A DNA stretch of 64,000 bases. Origin: Blastobasis lacticolella (taxonomy: Eukaryota > Arthropoda > Insecta > Lepidoptera > Blastobasidae). The notes under the pieces were generated by a model. It made no database searches. It saw nothing but the letters and a program-made list of their open reading frames with translations, and had not been told where the DNA came from. The DNA lies in assembly GCA_905147135.1 (NCBI GenBank), contig LR990052.1, positions 15,128,200 to 15,192,199 of the forward strand. Reading direction: 5' to 3'. Positions within the stretch are counted from its first letter, which is position 1, and each line of letters starts with the position of its first letter. The position numbers and the translations under genes are program-made. This document shows positions 62,588-64,000 of the stretch, one piece after another.

Positions 62588-62947
62588 TTAATCTATATTT
62601 GATTTTATCCATAAGAGAGGCGTCACAAAAGATTTGCATGTAGTACAAAAACTTATTCCAAAGAGGCTCCCTGCGTTGTAAAATGCCCGGAAGGCTGCTT
62701 CGTGGCTGCTTCTTGTTTGTTGAGGTCTTCGCTTATTTTGTTTGTAAAATTGGTCAACCTCTGAATTCTGAGCAGCGTGAGCAGCCATACTTTTTTTGTT
62801 CTCCCAAGAACCGTCACAGATATTAAACAATATAAATGCTAAAATATTTTCCCATCTCTGATTACCACTGGCTTCATCACTTATTACAACGTAGCAAAAG
62901 CATCTCCTGAAAAATCCAAAAGGCGGATTCAGATTTTTGGTCACCAC
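62588..62947 (-). other. unrecognised open frame (119 codons)
   Basis: MVTKNLNPPFGFFRRCFCYV, EASGNQRWENILAFILFNIC and EVDQFYKQNKRRPQQTRSSH. Five Cys, a basic Gln/Arg-rich segment. No signal peptide, no splice signals that I can defend, and no known domain. Low-confidence coding; it could be a fragment of an old transposon protein. Confidence 0.2.
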
Positions 62948-63711
62948 TATATTGGCCTCGATTGGCCTTTTAGATCCACCGAAAAGACTCGGAAATCGCG
63001 TCAGCGTTGTTACCTAGACAGTAGTAGTACCTATCAGTAGATACCTAGGTAATCCGTAGTCAACTTACTCGTACCGATTAAAAAAGGATGAACATAATGT
63101 TATAAATTTAATTTCCAATGTAACCCAAAAAATATATTATTTACAAAAATATTCATAGAAAATAAATATTTGTTAAAAGGTAATTGCTGTATTTTGTTCA
63201 TTTTAAGGCGTTAAAATTTCAAAACCAATGATTTTTCCCAATTTTTTTGTGTGTTTTATATAAACAAATATCTAAGAAAGAATTTGCACAACAAACTCTA
63301 TTATCTGTGATGAACAGAAAAGAATTTACTGAGCCAGTACGTCTCATAAATGCGGAGTTAATTAATGGTGGTTAGTAAATTAGAATATTTATTCACACAT
63401 TATATTACCTAACATAAAAATAAACATGTACAATAAAACGGAATAGAAATTAACTAATTTAAAATATATTAAAAATTTGGGTCGTGTGGAAGAGTACCCA
63501 AGATGCTGGCAGCATTACCTCTCTGAATAGCAATGCTTATTTTTTTATGCTTATTCTATCAGCTAATTTACTCTTAAAGCTTTGTTCCTTCTTTGACATC
63601 GTTTATTGTCCCAAAATTGTTGACATTAAACAGAGTGCCGGAAGTCTTAATTTTATTATTGTCAACAAGACATAGAAACAAAGAAATACCTCCAGAAAAT
63701 AATTTCCCCAT
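62948..63711. other. intergenic AT-rich DNA
   Basis: Nothing recognised. Confidence 0.35.
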
Positions 63712-63792
63712 TAAACGGGACAGTAGCAAATGGAACGATATGGTATCTGCCTACCACTAAGGGGAAAAAGCGTGGCGCTACGGGAAAAGGGT
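63712..63792 (+). repeat. LINE-like family K copy 3
   Basis: GGGACAGTAGCAAATGGAACG, ATATGGTATCTGCCTACCAC and TAAGGGGAAAAAGCGTGGCG match the 3' portion of the 7106 and 42866 copies. Confidence 0.6.
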
Positions 63793-63837
63793 ATGTATGT
63801 ATACAAGTATTTTAATGAATTTTTTTTACCAAATTTG

Positions 63838-64000
63838 CCGTGTTATGAGCGGCAGAGTAGAATATAACACAAACCCTTTCTATTCTCCAGCATCTGTGGC
63901 CTAATGGTTACGTAATAGGCTAATCTCCAAATGGCCTACCAATATTGGAGATAAGGGACCTCTATACTATGGTGGACAAAGCACAAGTCCAGCAGTGGAC
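63838..64000 (+). repeat. family B-related repeat running off the window end
   Basis: GAGCGGCAGAGTAGAATATAAC, GGAGATAAGGGACC and GCACAAGTCCAGCAGTGGAC are recognisable B blocks in plus orientation, diverged, ending at the window edge. The middle (GTGGCCTAATGGTTACG) is different and resembles a tRNA A box. Confidence 0.5.

Noticed and set aside
1..64000. CRISPR array or prokaryotic operon
   Set aside because: No regularly spaced direct repeats, no dense gene packing and no ribosome binding sites; the content is eukaryotic repeats and spliced exons.

Overview
This is a repeat-dense, AT-rich window of a eukaryotic genome, most likely a moth or butterfly (Lepidoptera). The call rests on the repeat landscape: many copies of a tRNA-derived SINE, a second dispersed family and RTE-type LINE ends that all finish in (GAT)n, DIRS-type and R1/CR1-type retrotransposon pieces, Helitron-like ends (CTAG), and many MITEs. 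There are no operons, ribosome binding sites or other bacterial features.

Host genes are sparse. Two are supported. (1) The last coding exon of a small secreted protein lies at 26381-26785 (+). It has a clean 3' splice site, continues a signal peptide and ends in a Pro/Thr- and Gln-rich tail; its first exon was not found with confidence. (2) A compact TATA-driven gene for a secreted Gly/Tyr/Asn-rich protein lies at 55402-55716 (-), with an unusual coding-like extension after its first stop. A possible exon (315-441, +) and promoter-like CpG-rich clusters (about 840-1010, 6733-6800 and 7590-7620) suggest further host transcription units whose coding parts lie elsewhere.

Mobile elements dominate. 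At 9.8-14.0 kb is a structurally intact minus-strand LINE of the CR1/Daphne-like group, with complete ORF1 and endonuclease/reverse-transcriptase ORF2; ORF2 has no usable AUG. At 35.3-40.8 kb is a decayed DIRS-type tyrosine-recombinase retrotransposon (gag, RT, RNase H, linker domain, recombinase) bounded by a perfect 30-bp direct repeat and split by about 1.3 kb of unrelated DNA. LINE 3' ends occur at 4.5, 16.7, 18, 20.3-21.4, 33.4, 45.8, 58.8 and 61.8 kb. DNA-transposon derivatives with visible terminal inverted repeats occur at 8.1, 15.7, 28.7, 29.2, 30.7, 42.3 and 47.0 kb. The 30.7 kb one keeps a PHD-like zinc finger of a pogo/Tigger-type transposase. A third, 80-86 bp palindromic family occurs three times.

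The SINE family called 'A' here has about 18 full or partial copies on both strands. One copy (46542-46907) has a perfect 12-bp target-site duplication. The family called 'B' (about 260 bp, ending in GATGAT) has about 10 copies. The remaining stretches are AT-rich DNA in which I see no gene.
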